Assembly (NCBI RefSeq): GCF_017874215.1
Contig: NZ_JAGGLB010000023.1
Coordinates: 1 to 64,000 of the forward strand
Direction of reading: 5' to 3'
Length of the DNA stretch: 64,000 nucleotides
Source: Paenibacillus eucommiae
GTDB lineage: Bacteria; Bacillota; Bacilli; Paenibacillales; NBRC-103111
The translations under genes were made by a program, and so were the position numbers. The notes below the pieces were generated by a model. That model saw only the letters and a list, made by a program, of their open reading frames with translations, searched no databases and was not told the origin of the DNA. The stretch's first letter is position 1. Each line of letters starts with the position of its first letter. Positions 51,307 to 60,793 of the stretch are shown one piece after another.

Positions 51307-53295
51307 TTACACCCCATTCGACTCCTCGAAATCAATAACGACCATCTGATGGCATTCCAGCTTAGGGACCACATATTCAATTTTCTGACCGTCTTGTTTA
51401 AAAACAATTGGTGTCATCTGTGGGGCCAAATAAACCTGTTTCGCCTGCCGCTTCTCCATAAGTATAGAGACTGAAATATCGTACAAAGGCAATATGTCCT
51501 CGATAATCTCAACATCATCTCCCCGCTTCACGGGCGAAGCATATAAAAGGTGATTAATGATTCTGCCTTCCGCCCTCTGCTCCTGCAGAGTGACAATCCC
51601 TTGTGCGGGCAGGCTCGTGGTTAATGTTTTTGCGGATAACAGACGGTTCAGAGCGTACACCACAGTTTCTCTCAACACCAAGCTTCCTTTTACCGCGTAA
51701 TCCTCAAACACATTCCAGGCGATGTAAATACCCTTCTCGCTCTCCACCATCCCAGGACCACCATCATTCATACTGCTTGGTGTGTGCTGATGCGAACAGA
51801 ATGTGAATACATCCCGGTTGAAATAAGGATCTTCGCGCCGGCCCAGCTCTGTTCCGCCATTCAAGGCAATCTTCTGCCCTTTCGCATAAAAAATAAAAGA
51901 GGAGTCGCCCAGATTAGGCAGTGGAAATGCAGGCCTGAAGTAATCCGGCTGGTACGGATTTTCCATCATATGCGTTACACCCAAGTCGATCACAAACTCG
52001 TTCTCTTCAGGATTCAAGCCAGATTTCCCCGTTGCCAGCACTTTACCGCCATGCTGAAAGAACTCATCAAGCTTAGCCTTCAGCCTGTCAGAAATCACGA
52101 TTTGGTCTGGCAAAACGATCACTTTATAAGAATTGAAATTGGTTTCCAAATCCACAACGTCAAACAAAAATTTGCCTTCCAGCAGCATCCGCACCGCGCC
52201 TGCATCCGCCCGCCCGGTATACATCGCACTGTCCATATTCCCTACGCCGGCTGCTTCAGCTGTCAGAAGAGCAACATCCGCAACATTAACCGTGTCCGTA
52301 ATCCACGCCTCTTTCTGCTCCACTTCCGCATAAGCTGCGCCAATCAGCTCATACGTTCCCGAATCCATAAATCCTTCCGGATGCAGCTGATCTCCGATCG
52401 AGCAGCGGGCTCCATTCGCCAAGCTTAGAGCCGTTTCATAACGCAGAGCGTTGGGATGCTTATATCCGCCGAATTCCCCCCAGAACGTATGGAACTTCCC
52501 GGTCATTCCAAGGAAATCCATGCCGAGCAGCTGGGCATAACGGGCCGAAAGCGGGAAATGATCGTAGCCCCATCCGCCTGTAGGTAAAGACTCCAGCTCC
52601 AGATGTGAGTTCATCGCCGCCAAATCACGACGCCCCTGCGAAATATGTCCTGCATTATGAAAAATCGCCATCCCCGGTTTAATCGCATGAACCGCTTCCC
52701 GGATCCGTCTCGTATAGTTTGCATAAATACGCTCGCCCTGAGCGACAACATCGCTTTTGCTGCGGGGATCCTTGCCTTCTGCTCTCAGATCAGCCACACA
52801 TGTATGGCAATAACAGGTACGGACCCCTACGATGTCCAGAAAAATGCCATCTCCATCATATTTGCGCACCGCTTCTTCAACCTGACTAACCATCAAGTCC
52901 AAATAAGGAGAGTTCAGGCAAAATTGATGCCAGCCGGCCGTCATAAAGCCTTTTACCCAGTTGGTTTGGTCGTTCTCATCCCGCATCAGCCAGTCTGGAT
53001 GAACTCGCGCCAGCTTTTCGTCAAAGCCTACTGAAAGATAGACCGGTGTTTTCACACCAATCTCATGAGCAGCTTCAATCTGCGCTCCAAGTAAATCAAA
53101 ATTAAGGTGGGGATGCATCTCATTCGTTTCCGAAGGGAAATAAGCCCAGCCGTGATGGCACTTGGCGAACACTGTGATCGAATCTACGTGCCCCTTCTTC
53201 AGCATGTCTTGAAACTGCTGCTTGGAAAATTGTTTTCCTATATCCTTAATCATCTCTGATGTATGAAAGTCCAAATGTACTTGTCTAAACCGCAT
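51307..53295 (-). CDS. GHL6-type putative glycoside hydrolase
   Basis: A 662-residue protein with an N-terminal TIM barrel of the GHL6 / alpha-amylase-like family (PF14871): VHLDFHTSEMI, FAKCHHGWAYFPS, PVYLSVGFDE, KYDGDGIFLDIVG, RTCYCHTC, then FHNAGH and LELESLPTGGWGYDHFP. A beta-galactosidase-trimerisation-like domain follows (about 340-480) and a beta-sandwich C-terminus. Asp in FLDIVG and Glu in LELESLP are candidate catalytic residues. No signal peptide, so it acts on sugars taken up by the adjacent transporter. GGGAG fits ATG 53295 best (codon 3 of the longer frame). Confidence 0.83.
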   Translation of the reverse strand: MRFRQVHLDFHTSEMIKDIGKQFSKQQFQDMLKKGHVDSITVFAKCHHGWAYFPSETNEMHPHLNFDLLGAQIEAAHEIGVKTPVYLSVGFDEKLARVHPDWLMRDENDQTNWVKGFMTAGWHQFCLNSPYLDLMVSQVEEAVRKYDGDGIFLDIVGVRTCYCHTCVADLRAEGKDPRSKSDVVAQGERIYANYTRRIREAVHAIKPGMAIFHNAGHISQGRRDLAAMNSHLELESLPTGGWGYDHFPLSARYAQLLGMDFLGMTGKFHTFWGEFGGYKHPNALRYETALSLANGARCSIGDQLHPEGFMDSGTYELIGAAYAEVEQKEAWITDTVNVADVALLTAEAAGVGNMDSAMYTGRADAGAVRMLLEGKFLFDVVDLETNFNSYKVIVLPDQIVISDRLKAKLDEFFQHGGKVLATGKSGLNPEENEFVIDLGVTHMMENPYQPDYFRPAFPLPNLGDSSFIFYAKGQKIALNGGTELGRREDPYFNRDVFTFCSHQHTPSSMNDGGPGMVESEKGIYIAWNVFEDYAVKGSLVLRETVVYALNRLLSAKTLTTSLPAQGIVTLQEQRAEGRIINHLLYASPVKRGDDVEIIEDILPLYDISVSILMEKRQAKQVYLAPQMTPIVFKQDGQKIEYVVPKLECHQMVVIDFEESNGV

Positions 53296-53339
53296 CTTCA
53301 TTTTCTCCCTTCATCTTCAAACCATTCGTTTTCAAACCA

Positions 53340-54167
53340 TTAAGCTTTGACAGCTCCTGAGCTGAGGCCGCCTTCTACTTTTTCCTGGAACAGCAAATAC
53401 ACGATTACGGTTGGAATGATAGTTAGCGAAATACTGGCAAAGGTAGGTCCCATCTGGGCAGATCCCCGTTCCCCTACAAATGACATCAAAGCCATCGAAA
53501 TATTGTACATATCCCGCTCCGTAATCAGAATTACATTCCATAACAGATCATTATAAATGCTAAAAAACGCCAAAATTCCTGCCGTGGAAATCGCGGGCAT
53601 AGCTAATGGAGTCAATATTTGAAATAAAAAACGGAAGGGACCGCAGCCATCCATAACAGCGGATTCGTCGATTTCCTTATGAATGCCTTTCATAAATCCG
53701 GTAATCAGGAATATCGTCAAAGGCAGCTCAAAGGTGCCGTATAGAACCATCATAACCAGGTAGTTATTAAACCCGCTAATGCTGCCAATCATGCGTGAAA
53801 TCGGGATAACCAGGGAAAATACCGGGATCATTAAACCAAGAATAAAATAAATATATACAAAACCATTCATTTTCAAATTAAATCTCGATAATACATACGA
53901 GGCCATAGTACCTAATACCAGCGTAATAAATGTACCTACTATCGCATATAGGAACGAGTTTAGTACGGCGCTATGAATATGCGCTTCAGTAAATGCCATC
54001 TTAAAGTTGCTCCAGAGCCATACGTCTGGCAAGGCAAATATTTTATCACTGTAAATACCCGTGTTGTCTTTAAACGATGAAAGCAATGAAAAAACCAGGG
54101 GATAAATCAATATCACCGAACAAATCGCCGCAAAACTATAGATACACAACTTTTTTAGGCTTGTCAT
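53340..54167 (-). CDS. Carbohydrate ABC transporter permease (MalG/AraQ type)
   Basis: A 275-residue permease with six helices and an EAA loop reading DESAVMDGCGPFRFLFQILT. The N-terminal helix is IYSFAAICSVILIYPLVFSL and the C-terminus FQEKVEGGLSSGAVKA is typical. It pairs with the UgpA/MalF-like permease 27 bases upstream and precedes the GHL6 gene. Confidence 0.93.
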   Translation of the reverse strand: MTSLKKLCIYSFAAICSVILIYPLVFSLLSSFKDNTGIYSDKIFALPDVWLWSNFKMAFTEAHIHSAVLNSFLYAIVGTFITLVLGTMASYVLSRFNLKMNGFVYIYFILGLMIPVFSLVIPISRMIGSISGFNNYLVMMVLYGTFELPLTIFLITGFMKGIHKEIDESAVMDGCGPFRFLFQILTPLAMPAISTAGILAFFSIYNDLLWNVILITERDMYNISMALMSFVGERGSAQMGPTFASISLTIIPTVIVYLLFQEKVEGGLSSGAVKA

Positions 54168-54194
54168 TTTTCTTGTATCACCTGCCGTTCTTGA

Positions 54195-55073
54195 TTATCT
54201 TGTGCTGCGGGAATTCATCAACTGATTTAATAGGACGGTTGAAACTAACGCGGCAATGATAATAAAGGTTCCTATACTGTTTCCCACACCGAAATTATTA
54301 TATTTAAACGATTCGTAGTACAGCAGTGTTGTTGGAACATCGGTCGCCCCATTTGGACCGCCATTGGTCATGACAAAAATTTGTCCGAACACCCTTAATG
54401 ACTGCGTTACAGCCAGAATAGAGAAGATTTTGATCGTTTCCTGCATCAGCGGTATCGTAATATGCAGCAATCTTCTGAAGCCAGTCGCTCCATCCAAAGC
54501 TGCTGCCTCATAAAGATCTTCCGGAATGGCTACAAGTCCGCTGGCGAATATAATCATGTTCAGTCCGCAGTAGATCCACGCATTTACGATGACAACCACA
54601 TAGATCGCTATCGCGGGTTCTCCAAGCCAATCTCTCGTTAGCGAGCTCATGCCTAAAGCCGAAATGACCACATTGACAAGTCCGCCATCTCCTTTTAACA
54701 GAAACTGCCACATTAAACCGACAGCTGTAAGCGGAAGAATGGAAGGCATGAAAAAAGCCACCTTGAAGAACCGTTTCCCTTTCAGCTTGCTTGTAATAAT
54801 AAGGGCAAATGTAAAAGCGATCGGCAGAATAAGAACAAAGGAGGACAGAATAAATACCCCAATATTTTTTAAGGAGCGGTAAAATTCCGGCTTATGAAAC
54901 ATCTCCACATAATTTTGCCAGCCTACAAACTTTAAGGGCACACTCTGAATGCCATTCCAGCTGAAAAAAGACATGTAAGCCGTTTGGAACATAGGAATGA
55001 CGTAAACAAGTGAGTACAACAAAAATGCAGGCAGCAAAAATGCCGCTGCAATAAGATAGGGTCTTCTGTTCAC
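54195..55073 (-). CDS. Sugar ABC transporter permease (MalF/UgpA type)
   Basis: A 292-residue permease beginning VNRRPYLIAAAFLLPAFLLY. The EAA loop is YEAAALDGATGFRRLLHITI. GTG 55073 lies seven bases after a GGAGGGAG site (55081-55088); the frame is open to an ATG at 55121 but that has no ribosome site. Forms the channel with the next permease; the ATPase is not in this locus and is presumably a shared MsmX/UgpC protein. Confidence 0.9.
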   Translation of the reverse strand: MNRRPYLIAAAFLLPAFLLYSLVYVIPMFQTAYMSFFSWNGIQSVPLKFVGWQNYVEMFHKPEFYRSLKNIGVFILSSFVLILPIAFTFALIITSKLKGKRFFKVAFFMPSILPLTAVGLMWQFLLKGDGGLVNVVISALGMSSLTRDWLGEPAIAIYVVVIVNAWIYCGLNMIIFASGLVAIPEDLYEAAALDGATGFRRLLHITIPLMQETIKIFSILAVTQSLRVFGQIFVMTNGGPNGATDVPTTLLYYESFKYNNFGVGNSIGTFIIIAALVSTVLLNQLMNSRSTR

Positions 55074-55129
55074 CACATAACTCCCTCCATCTAGAAAGCG
55101 AATAATCCGAATGCGAGACATAAACTTTA

Positions 55130-55161
55130 CATCAAACCGCCTGAAGAAGGGCGGTTTGATG
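55130..55161 (-). other. Perfect 12 bp hairpin between binding protein and permease
   Basis: CATCAAACCGCC and GGCGGTTTGATG close an eight-base loop 16 bases after the binding-protein stop. No proper T-run follows. In sugar ABC operons such hairpins commonly protect the upstream message or limit readthrough, giving more binding protein than permease. Confidence 0.75.
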
Positions 55162-55177
55162 CAGGCTTACGTTCGGC

Positions 55178-56518
55178 TTACTTGGAGTTGGAATCCACAA
55201 AGTTTTGGATTGCATCCCCGGTTTTTTGCGCACTGTTGCCGGCAAACATACCTTGAATTTCATTGCGGGCTTTATCCAACAGCTGCGTAATTGGGCTGTA
55301 CTCGGAGATTTCGCCTTTGAAATCAGAAGCCGTATCAAGAGCTTCCATGTATTGAATCGTAATAGGATCTACAGCAGTCGTATCTACATCCATTTTAACC
55401 GGGTAAACGCCGCCGCCAGTTTCCTTCAGATATTTCTGGAACGCCTCAACCGAGGTCAAATATTTAACCAATTTGATCGTTGCCTCTTGCTTCGCGCCGG
55501 TAGCCGCTTTGGATACCGAATATCCGCCTGCTCCGCCAAACCAGTTGTCTTTGAGCTCAGGCTTGTCTTTGTAGCCCGGGAATGTGATGACACCAATCTT
55601 GTCAGCTATCGGCGAAGCCGCCATTTGTGACAGTGCCCACACACCTTCAAAGAGCATGGCGCTTTTTTCTTCAAAAAACATCGTTGTTGCTGTATTTCCG
55701 TCCATAGTGACAATGTTTTTGCCGAAAACTCCGGCATCCTGCCAATCCTTCATCGTCTGCAGCAAAGAAACCATATCCGGATCATTCCATTTCGCAGTAC
55801 CGCTCATCAGATCCTGAGTTTTCTGGAAGCCGTATTTCTTCAGAGCCAGGTTCGTGATCAAGTGACCTCCGCGGAAGTTTTCCTTCTCTCCCATAGCCAT
55901 TGGCACTGCATTGATGGCCTTGAACTTTTCAGCCAGTGCGGGAATTTCCTCTATTGTTTTCGGTGCTTCTACGCCAGCTTTTTTGAACATTTCCTTATTA
56001 TAATAAACAGCTACACTGTAAAATTCAGTTGGGACACCAAATGTACCCGGCACATCCTTGTACTGCCATGTACCCAGCAGGGGCAGAAAGTCTCCGGACC
56101 ATTTCTTATCTGCATCCAGGAACGGCTGCAAATCCAAGGCCACATTTTTGGCATATTCCTTAAACGATTCCCCGCCATAGTTCATCCAAATCTCCGGCAG
56201 ATTTCCAGTAGCCAAGCCTGTTTTGAATTTATTATTAAAAGCAGCTTCATCGTTCAACGATTCATCTACGACTGTAATATTCGGATTTTCATCCATAAAA
56301 TTTTTCAACAAGCCTTGATAGGCAGCTACTGTCGGGCTTGTACCTGCGGTTCTGGTCATAATTCTTATAGTTACCTTCTCATCCTTGCTGCCCGCGGTTT
56401 GTGTGGGCCCAGGAGTAGCGTTGTTGTCTTTATTATCTTTAGAGCTTCCACAGCCTGCCAATATAGTTGCCATGACAAGGATAGTAACGAGAATGAATGA
56501 CAGTGTTTTCTTGGTCAC
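55178..56518 (-). CDS. Sugar-binding lipoprotein (family 1 extracellular)
   Basis: A 446-residue binding protein. Signal KKTLSFILVTILVMATILAGC with lipidation at Cys23, then a linker and the bilobal fold (AYQGLLKNFMDENPNITVVD; ILPEIWMNYGG-like LPEIWMNYGG; FEEKSAMLFEGVWAL). It starts with GTG 56518 behind AGGGGAGG; the frame extends 31 codons without a site. Captures the ligand for the MalF/MalG-like permeases. Upstream YesM/YesN probably control it. Confidence 0.92.
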   Translation of the reverse strand: MTKKTLSFILVTILVMATILAGCGSSKDNKDNNATPGPTQTAGSKDEKVTIRIMTRTAGTSPTVAAYQGLLKNFMDENPNITVVDESLNDEAAFNNKFKTGLATGNLPEIWMNYGGESFKEYAKNVALDLQPFLDADKKWSGDFLPLLGTWQYKDVPGTFGVPTEFYSVAVYYNKEMFKKAGVEAPKTIEEIPALAEKFKAINAVPMAMGEKENFRGGHLITNLALKKYGFQKTQDLMSGTAKWNDPDMVSLLQTMKDWQDAGVFGKNIVTMDGNTATTMFFEEKSAMLFEGVWALSQMAASPIADKIGVITFPGYKDKPELKDNWFGGAGGYSVSKAATGAKQEATIKLVKYLTSVEAFQKYLKETGGGVYPVKMDVDTTAVDPITIQYMEALDTASDFKGEISEYSPITQLLDKARNEIQGMFAGNSAQKTGDAIQNFVDSNSK

Positions 56519-56669
56519 GATGAGTTGCCTCCCCTTTTTGAATGCGGATACAATGGTTGTACGTTGATTGTCGGCCCGACATACCCTTATTATAAGGACG
56601 GGGAGCGCCACATGACATGCAAATTCTTTACTGCAGGGGGAAAATTTTTAACATGTATGCCCTATACCT

Positions 56670-58265
56670 TTATTCAGATGCCATAAATTGAGAAGGAGAT
56701 ATGCTGTATTGCTTTTTAAAACATTTGCTGAAATAATTCGTGTCCTTATAACCCACTGATTCTGCGATAAAATACAAGTTCACGCAGCCTTGCTCCATTA
56801 AATTCTTAGCTTTCCCCATCCTGCATTTCGTTAAATATTCGACAACAGAATAGCCCGACTCATGCTTGAAAATACGGCTCAAATAGCTTGGATTAACGAA
56901 GATGCTCCCGGCAATTTCGCTTAAATCCAGCTCGGCATCGGCATAATGACTATCGATATACTGCTTCGCCTTTTCCACCAGCTTAGCCGGGGTCGACTGC
57001 TTCAAGCTGCTTGCCTGAAACAATACGGTACGGTAAATCTCCTGGACCCAAAGCTCAATCGCCTCCATGGTTTCCAGCTCGTCCACAATCTGGGCCGGAT
57101 TGAAGGATTCGCTGATGGCACGGTTCAAATCGATTTTATTTTCTGCAGCAAAAATATTTAAAGTAACTATAAGCTCATACAGGGTCAAATAAAGCTTATC
57201 AATGGACTCCTTATGCTCCACGATCGCAGCAAATCGTTTGTGCAGCTCCATTTCCACCGCTTCAGCATTACCCAGCCGCAATTGTATGATCATATCCTCA
57301 CGGTTGTAGGCGAATCCTGCGGACAGCTTCTTGTCTGGCAGCGCCGTATAGCGGATAATCTTATCGCCGCCATAAATGGTTTTATATTTACAAGCTATAA
57401 TCGATTCTTTATAAGAAGCTGCTGCATCCGTGAAGCTCTGAACCACAGATCCGACTCCGGCTGTCACCGTAAACTTCAAGTGCTTGCTGACGGCACGAGC
57501 CGCGTCCAGACATGTTTTCAACAAATAACCAAGCTCTACCTCAGCACGGTCTATTTCTTTGATAGAGAGAATTAAAATAATTCTATTTTCATCGTCATAG
57601 GTAATTTCGAAATGCTTAACTTCACCCGTAACGAAAATCTCATTAAAAATATTGGACACAGCAAACCGCTTCCAGATGAATTTGTCATCAGCCTTCGTTT
57701 TATCGATACTAACGGCAATCACAAACAACGCACCCTCCCGTAAATGAGGGCAGTACATTTGAAATTTATCCTGTTCTAACCTGGAGGCTGTTCCATCCAA
57801 ATGCGATTGAATAAATTTTCTTCTCAAAATACTATCGCTTTCCACCAAGCTTTGCTGCAGATGTACATTCAGATGCTGTTGCTGTGCCTCCGCCTCAATA
57901 CGCTGATGCAGCTTAGCCAACACTTGCTTCAGCTCGTCCATATTGATCGGCTTCAGCAAATAATCAGAAACCCCGGCTTGCAGGGCTGTTTTCGCATATT
58001 CAAAGCTGCTGTAGCCTGTCAGGATGATGATTTTTACCCCGGGATGCTTGCTCTGGACCGTTTGGGCGAATTCCAGACCGTCAATGATCGGCATATTGAT
58101 ATCTACAATCGCCAGCTGTGCCGGAATATGCTCCAGCATCATAAGGGCATCTTCACCATTGGCAGCTTCCCCGGCTATTTCATAGCCAAGCTCGCTCCAT
58201 TCCACGCACTGCTTCAATCTTTCCCTGACCAAATACTCATCATCGACAATTAGCACCTTGATCAT
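56670..58265 (-). CDS. YesN-family response regulator with AraC output
   Basis: A 531-residue response regulator. The receiver domain has acidic Asp8/Asp9, phospho-acceptor Asp55 (VDINMP), Thr83 and Lys105 (LLKP). A long middle region (about 130-420) is followed by an AraC helix-turn-helix pair (about 430-531: LSEIAGSIFVNPSYLSRIFK; IAESVGYKDTNYFSKCFK; SPSQF). Partner of the coupled YesM kinase: start overlaps the kinase stop by four bases. It should activate the binding-protein promoter in the 150-base gap downstream. Confidence 0.94.
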   Translation of the reverse strand: MIKVLIVDDEYLVRERLKQCVEWSELGYEIAGEAANGEDALMMLEHIPAQLAIVDINMPIIDGLEFAQTVQSKHPGVKIIILTGYSSFEYAKTALQAGVSDYLLKPINMDELKQVLAKLHQRIEAEAQQQHLNVHLQQSLVESDSILRRKFIQSHLDGTASRLEQDKFQMYCPHLREGALFVIAVSIDKTKADDKFIWKRFAVSNIFNEIFVTGEVKHFEITYDDENRIILILSIKEIDRAEVELGYLLKTCLDAARAVSKHLKFTVTAGVGSVVQSFTDAAASYKESIIACKYKTIYGGDKIIRYTALPDKKLSAGFAYNREDMIIQLRLGNAEAVEMELHKRFAAIVEHKESIDKLYLTLYELIVTLNIFAAENKIDLNRAISESFNPAQIVDELETMEAIELWVQEIYRTVLFQASSLKQSTPAKLVEKAKQYIDSHYADAELDLSEIAGSIFVNPSYLSRIFKHESGYSVVEYLTKCRMGKAKNLMEQGCVNLYFIAESVGYKDTNYFSKCFKKQYSISPSQFMASE

Positions 58266-60058
58266 TCTGCATCACCGCCCGTTTCTAAAGTTGGCAATGT
58301 TATCTTAACCGTCGTACCTGCTCCATACTCACTTTGAATGTGCAGGCCGTATGCCGCTCCAAAATAAAGCTTGATCCGCTCATCTGTTATTTTCAGCCCA
58401 AAGCTTTTCTTCTTATAGTCAGCTTCCCCGATGTTGAATAGGTTATCCACCTGTTCCTGCTTCATACCGACCCCGTTATCAATGACATAAAGAACGACAT
58501 GCCCGCCCTCAATCCTTCCTTTGACGCAGATATGACCTTTTCCCCGCTTATTCTTTAGCCCGTGATAAATGGAATTTTCCACGAGCGGCTGCAGCAGCAG
58601 CTTGATGGATTTGTACTTATAAACATTTGGATCGAAATCGAAGGTGTAGGCAATCTGATCTCCGTAACGAATCTTCAAAATGCCTAAATACGTTTGCGTT
58701 ATAAGAATTTCATCTTCTATGGATATAACAGGACTTCCTTTGCTGAGCACTCCGCGATAGAACAGCGCCAGCTGATTCACAACCTTCACTACATCCTCAT
58801 TTCTTTTCAGATCAGCCAAGCCGCAAATACTTTCGAGCGTGTTATATAAAAAGTGCGGATTGATTTGCGACTGCATAACCGCGAGCTCGTATTCCTTCTT
58901 CTTCTTTTGTTCCTCAATGATATTTTCCATAAGCATCTTGGTGTTGCCAACCATCTTGTTGAACTCTTTGGCCAAGGCCCCGATTTCATCCCGCGATTTA
59001 ATATCGAGCCGGACATCGAGGTTTCCTTCCTGTACGTCCTTTACGGTCCGTTTAATTGTATTTAAAGGCTTCGTGATCGATTTGGCAATCAAAATAGTAA
59101 GAATCACCGCCGCCAGCACAAAAATAGCACCAATCCCAAAAAACCTTCTGGTCAGAATCTGATTATCTTTCGTAATTTCATAAATCGGGACCATGCCGAT
59201 GATCACCCAGTCAAACCGCGGATAGCTTCGCGATACAACGAGTACATCCTTCCCATCCATATGAAAAACTTTTCCGCCTTCATGGCTCTGCACCCAAGGA
59301 AAATAGATATCCTTGCTTATGGAAGTATACAGCTTGTCCTTACGGGGATCCGAAGCAACCCTGCCATTTTTATTGACAATAAACAGGTTTCCGCTGGCAC
59401 CTATATCAATATCCGCATATTGATCAGCTATATATTTTTCATCGATCGATAGCTGGAGCAGACCAAGGGGGACCCCTGTTCTCGCTGAATTGAATTTCTG
59501 AAATAAAGAGATCACATTGCGCCCCTCATTAACTTTCAAATAGTTACTTGCTTCCGTATCCTCCCAAACAAGCCCATAAAATGAGTTGGCAAATTTATTA
59601 AAATATAGCTCGCTTATATTCGTAATACTTCCGAGACTTCCGGAGTCATATATCTGCTTGTTGTGGTCATACAGGATCAAGGCATCGACAAACGTCTTCG
59701 AATCCGCAATATTACGCAGAGCTTCCTGTACTGCGAAGTACTTATTATAATTTTCTAGCGGATTATCAGTGGGCGGCTCGCTGACAATTTGCTGAATCGT
59801 GTTGTTCGTTATGGCAATCTGGGAATAATTTTCTGCATTCTCGAAAATAATTTCTAATTTTTCCGTAACCAATCTTAAATTTTGCGCTGTGTTTTCAACA
59901 GCCTTGCCAATCAAAATCGACGATGATATCCGATAGGTGAAGATGGCCAGCAAAATGATCAGCAGGGATAATGCGAACATAAACGCCAGTGTAATTTTCT
60001 TATTAATGGACAAAGAATAGTAATAGTCCAGAACATTAACCTTGATTTTCTTCAACAT
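58262..60058 (-). CDS. YesM-family sensor histidine kinase
   Basis: A 598-residue kinase. TM1 near 20-42, an extracytoplasmic Cache domain (about 45-300), TM2 (FFGIGAIFVLAAVILTILIA), HAMP (SITKPLNTIKRTVKDVQEGN, LDVRL), His_kinase domain with phospho-acceptor His402 in QSQINPHFLYNTLESI, and an ATPase with LVENSIYHGLKNK, VIDNGVGM and GAGTTVKI. It senses the extracellular sugar or binding-protein complex and signals to YesN. First gene of the eight-gene minus-strand set ending in cutC. A module-A repeat lies upstream. Confidence 0.95.
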   Translation of the reverse strand: MLKKIKVNVLDYYYSLSINKKITLAFMFALSLLIILLAIFTYRISSSILIGKAVENTAQNLRLVTEKLEIIFENAENYSQIAITNNTIQQIVSEPPTDNPLENYNKYFAVQEALRNIADSKTFVDALILYDHNKQIYDSGSLGSITNISELYFNKFANSFYGLVWEDTEASNYLKVNEGRNVISLFQKFNSARTGVPLGLLQLSIDEKYIADQYADIDIGASGNLFIVNKNGRVASDPRKDKLYTSISKDIYFPWVQSHEGGKVFHMDGKDVLVVSRSYPRFDWVIIGMVPIYEITKDNQILTRRFFGIGAIFVLAAVILTILIAKSITKPLNTIKRTVKDVQEGNLDVRLDIKSRDEIGALAKEFNKMVGNTKMLMENIIEEQKKKKEYELAVMQSQINPHFLYNTLESICGLADLKRNEDVVKVVNQLALFYRGVLSKGSPVISIEDEILITQTYLGILKIRYGDQIAYTFDFDPNVYKYKSIKLLLQPLVENSIYHGLKNKRGKGHICVKGRIEGGHVVLYVIDNGVGMKQEQVDNLFNIGEADYKKKSFGLKITDERIKLYFGAAYGLHIQSEYGAGTTVKITLPTLETGGDAE

Positions 60059-60791
60059 GCTTGCTTCACCTCCCCCTTAGTGTACAACATTATTGAAATT
60101 TAAAAAAATGAGGAAGACGCCTTGCGGCGTCCTTTGATGAGCGTGTTCATGGCGTTGGTGCATTACGGAGGGAATGGATGTGGGCTCCAGCCGCTGTTAA
60201 AGATTTGTTCCCTGAATGGGATGGATGAGGAGGTAGGAACCAATCTTTAAAGGCGGACGCTACCGCTCTTCCACCCACACCCATTCCCTTCTCAGCTATA
60301 ATCGTAATCGCCCGAATCACACGAGCACCAAGCTCAAACGGACTACCAGCAAGGGTTTTTCTCTGGATTGGAGGGGATTTACCCGCGGGCCAAGCCGCTG
60401 GGATTGAAGAACGGCCCTGCCAGCGTGCACAACCGAGAGGAGCTGCTATTTTAACGATGTTTTTCATCGTTAAAAGCCTTGGCCCGCTCCACATCCTTAC
60501 TTTAACGATGAAAATCATCGTTAAAGTCCTTTTTAAACCCCCAAAGAGGCCATCCGTCCTCTTTTAACGATGATTTTCATCATTAACGTGACGGCTTGAC
60601 CTGGAACACTTACTTTAGCGATGAAAAACATCGTTAAGTCAGCAGAGGTTTGCTCTCCTGAGAGAAAGGGATAGTGACAAAGTGAAATCTGTGCTTCTTT
60701 TCTGAAAGTAAACTTATACTTTCCAGTAAGTTCATACAAAATAAGAGGGAAGCAGACAAGCGGGCTCCCGCATGTTCATTCCCTCTTATTT
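60059..60791. other. Intergenic repeat-filled region
   Basis: About 730 bases between the YesM kinase start and the dioxygenase stop. Apart from the kinase ribosome site and promoter at the left it is filled by one full composite repeat (60116-60637) and a terminator (60738-60793). No gene is supported. Confidence 0.7.
60116..60637 (+). repeat. Full composite repeat: module A, bridge and four palindromes
   Basis: The most complete copy. GACGCCTTGCGGCGTC opens it; the inner hairpin is TTAAAGATTTGTTCC against GGAACCAATCTTTAA (one change); the tail is GCTCAAACGGACTACCAGCA. A bridge GGGCCAAGCCGCTGGGATTG leads to palindromes at 60451-60473, 60502-60524, 60564-60586 and 60615-60637, spaced 51, 62 and 51. 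The 24462 and 38891 copies can be derived from this layout by internal deletion. Confidence 0.82.
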
Positions 60792-60793
60792 TT
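60738..60793 (-). terminator. Terminator of the dioxygenase gene
   Basis: AAATAAGAGGGAA pairs with TTCCCTCTTATTT, with an inner GCGGGAGCCCGC helix. On the minus strand it ends in CTTATTTTG; it overlaps the stop codon of the gene. Confidence 0.75.
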
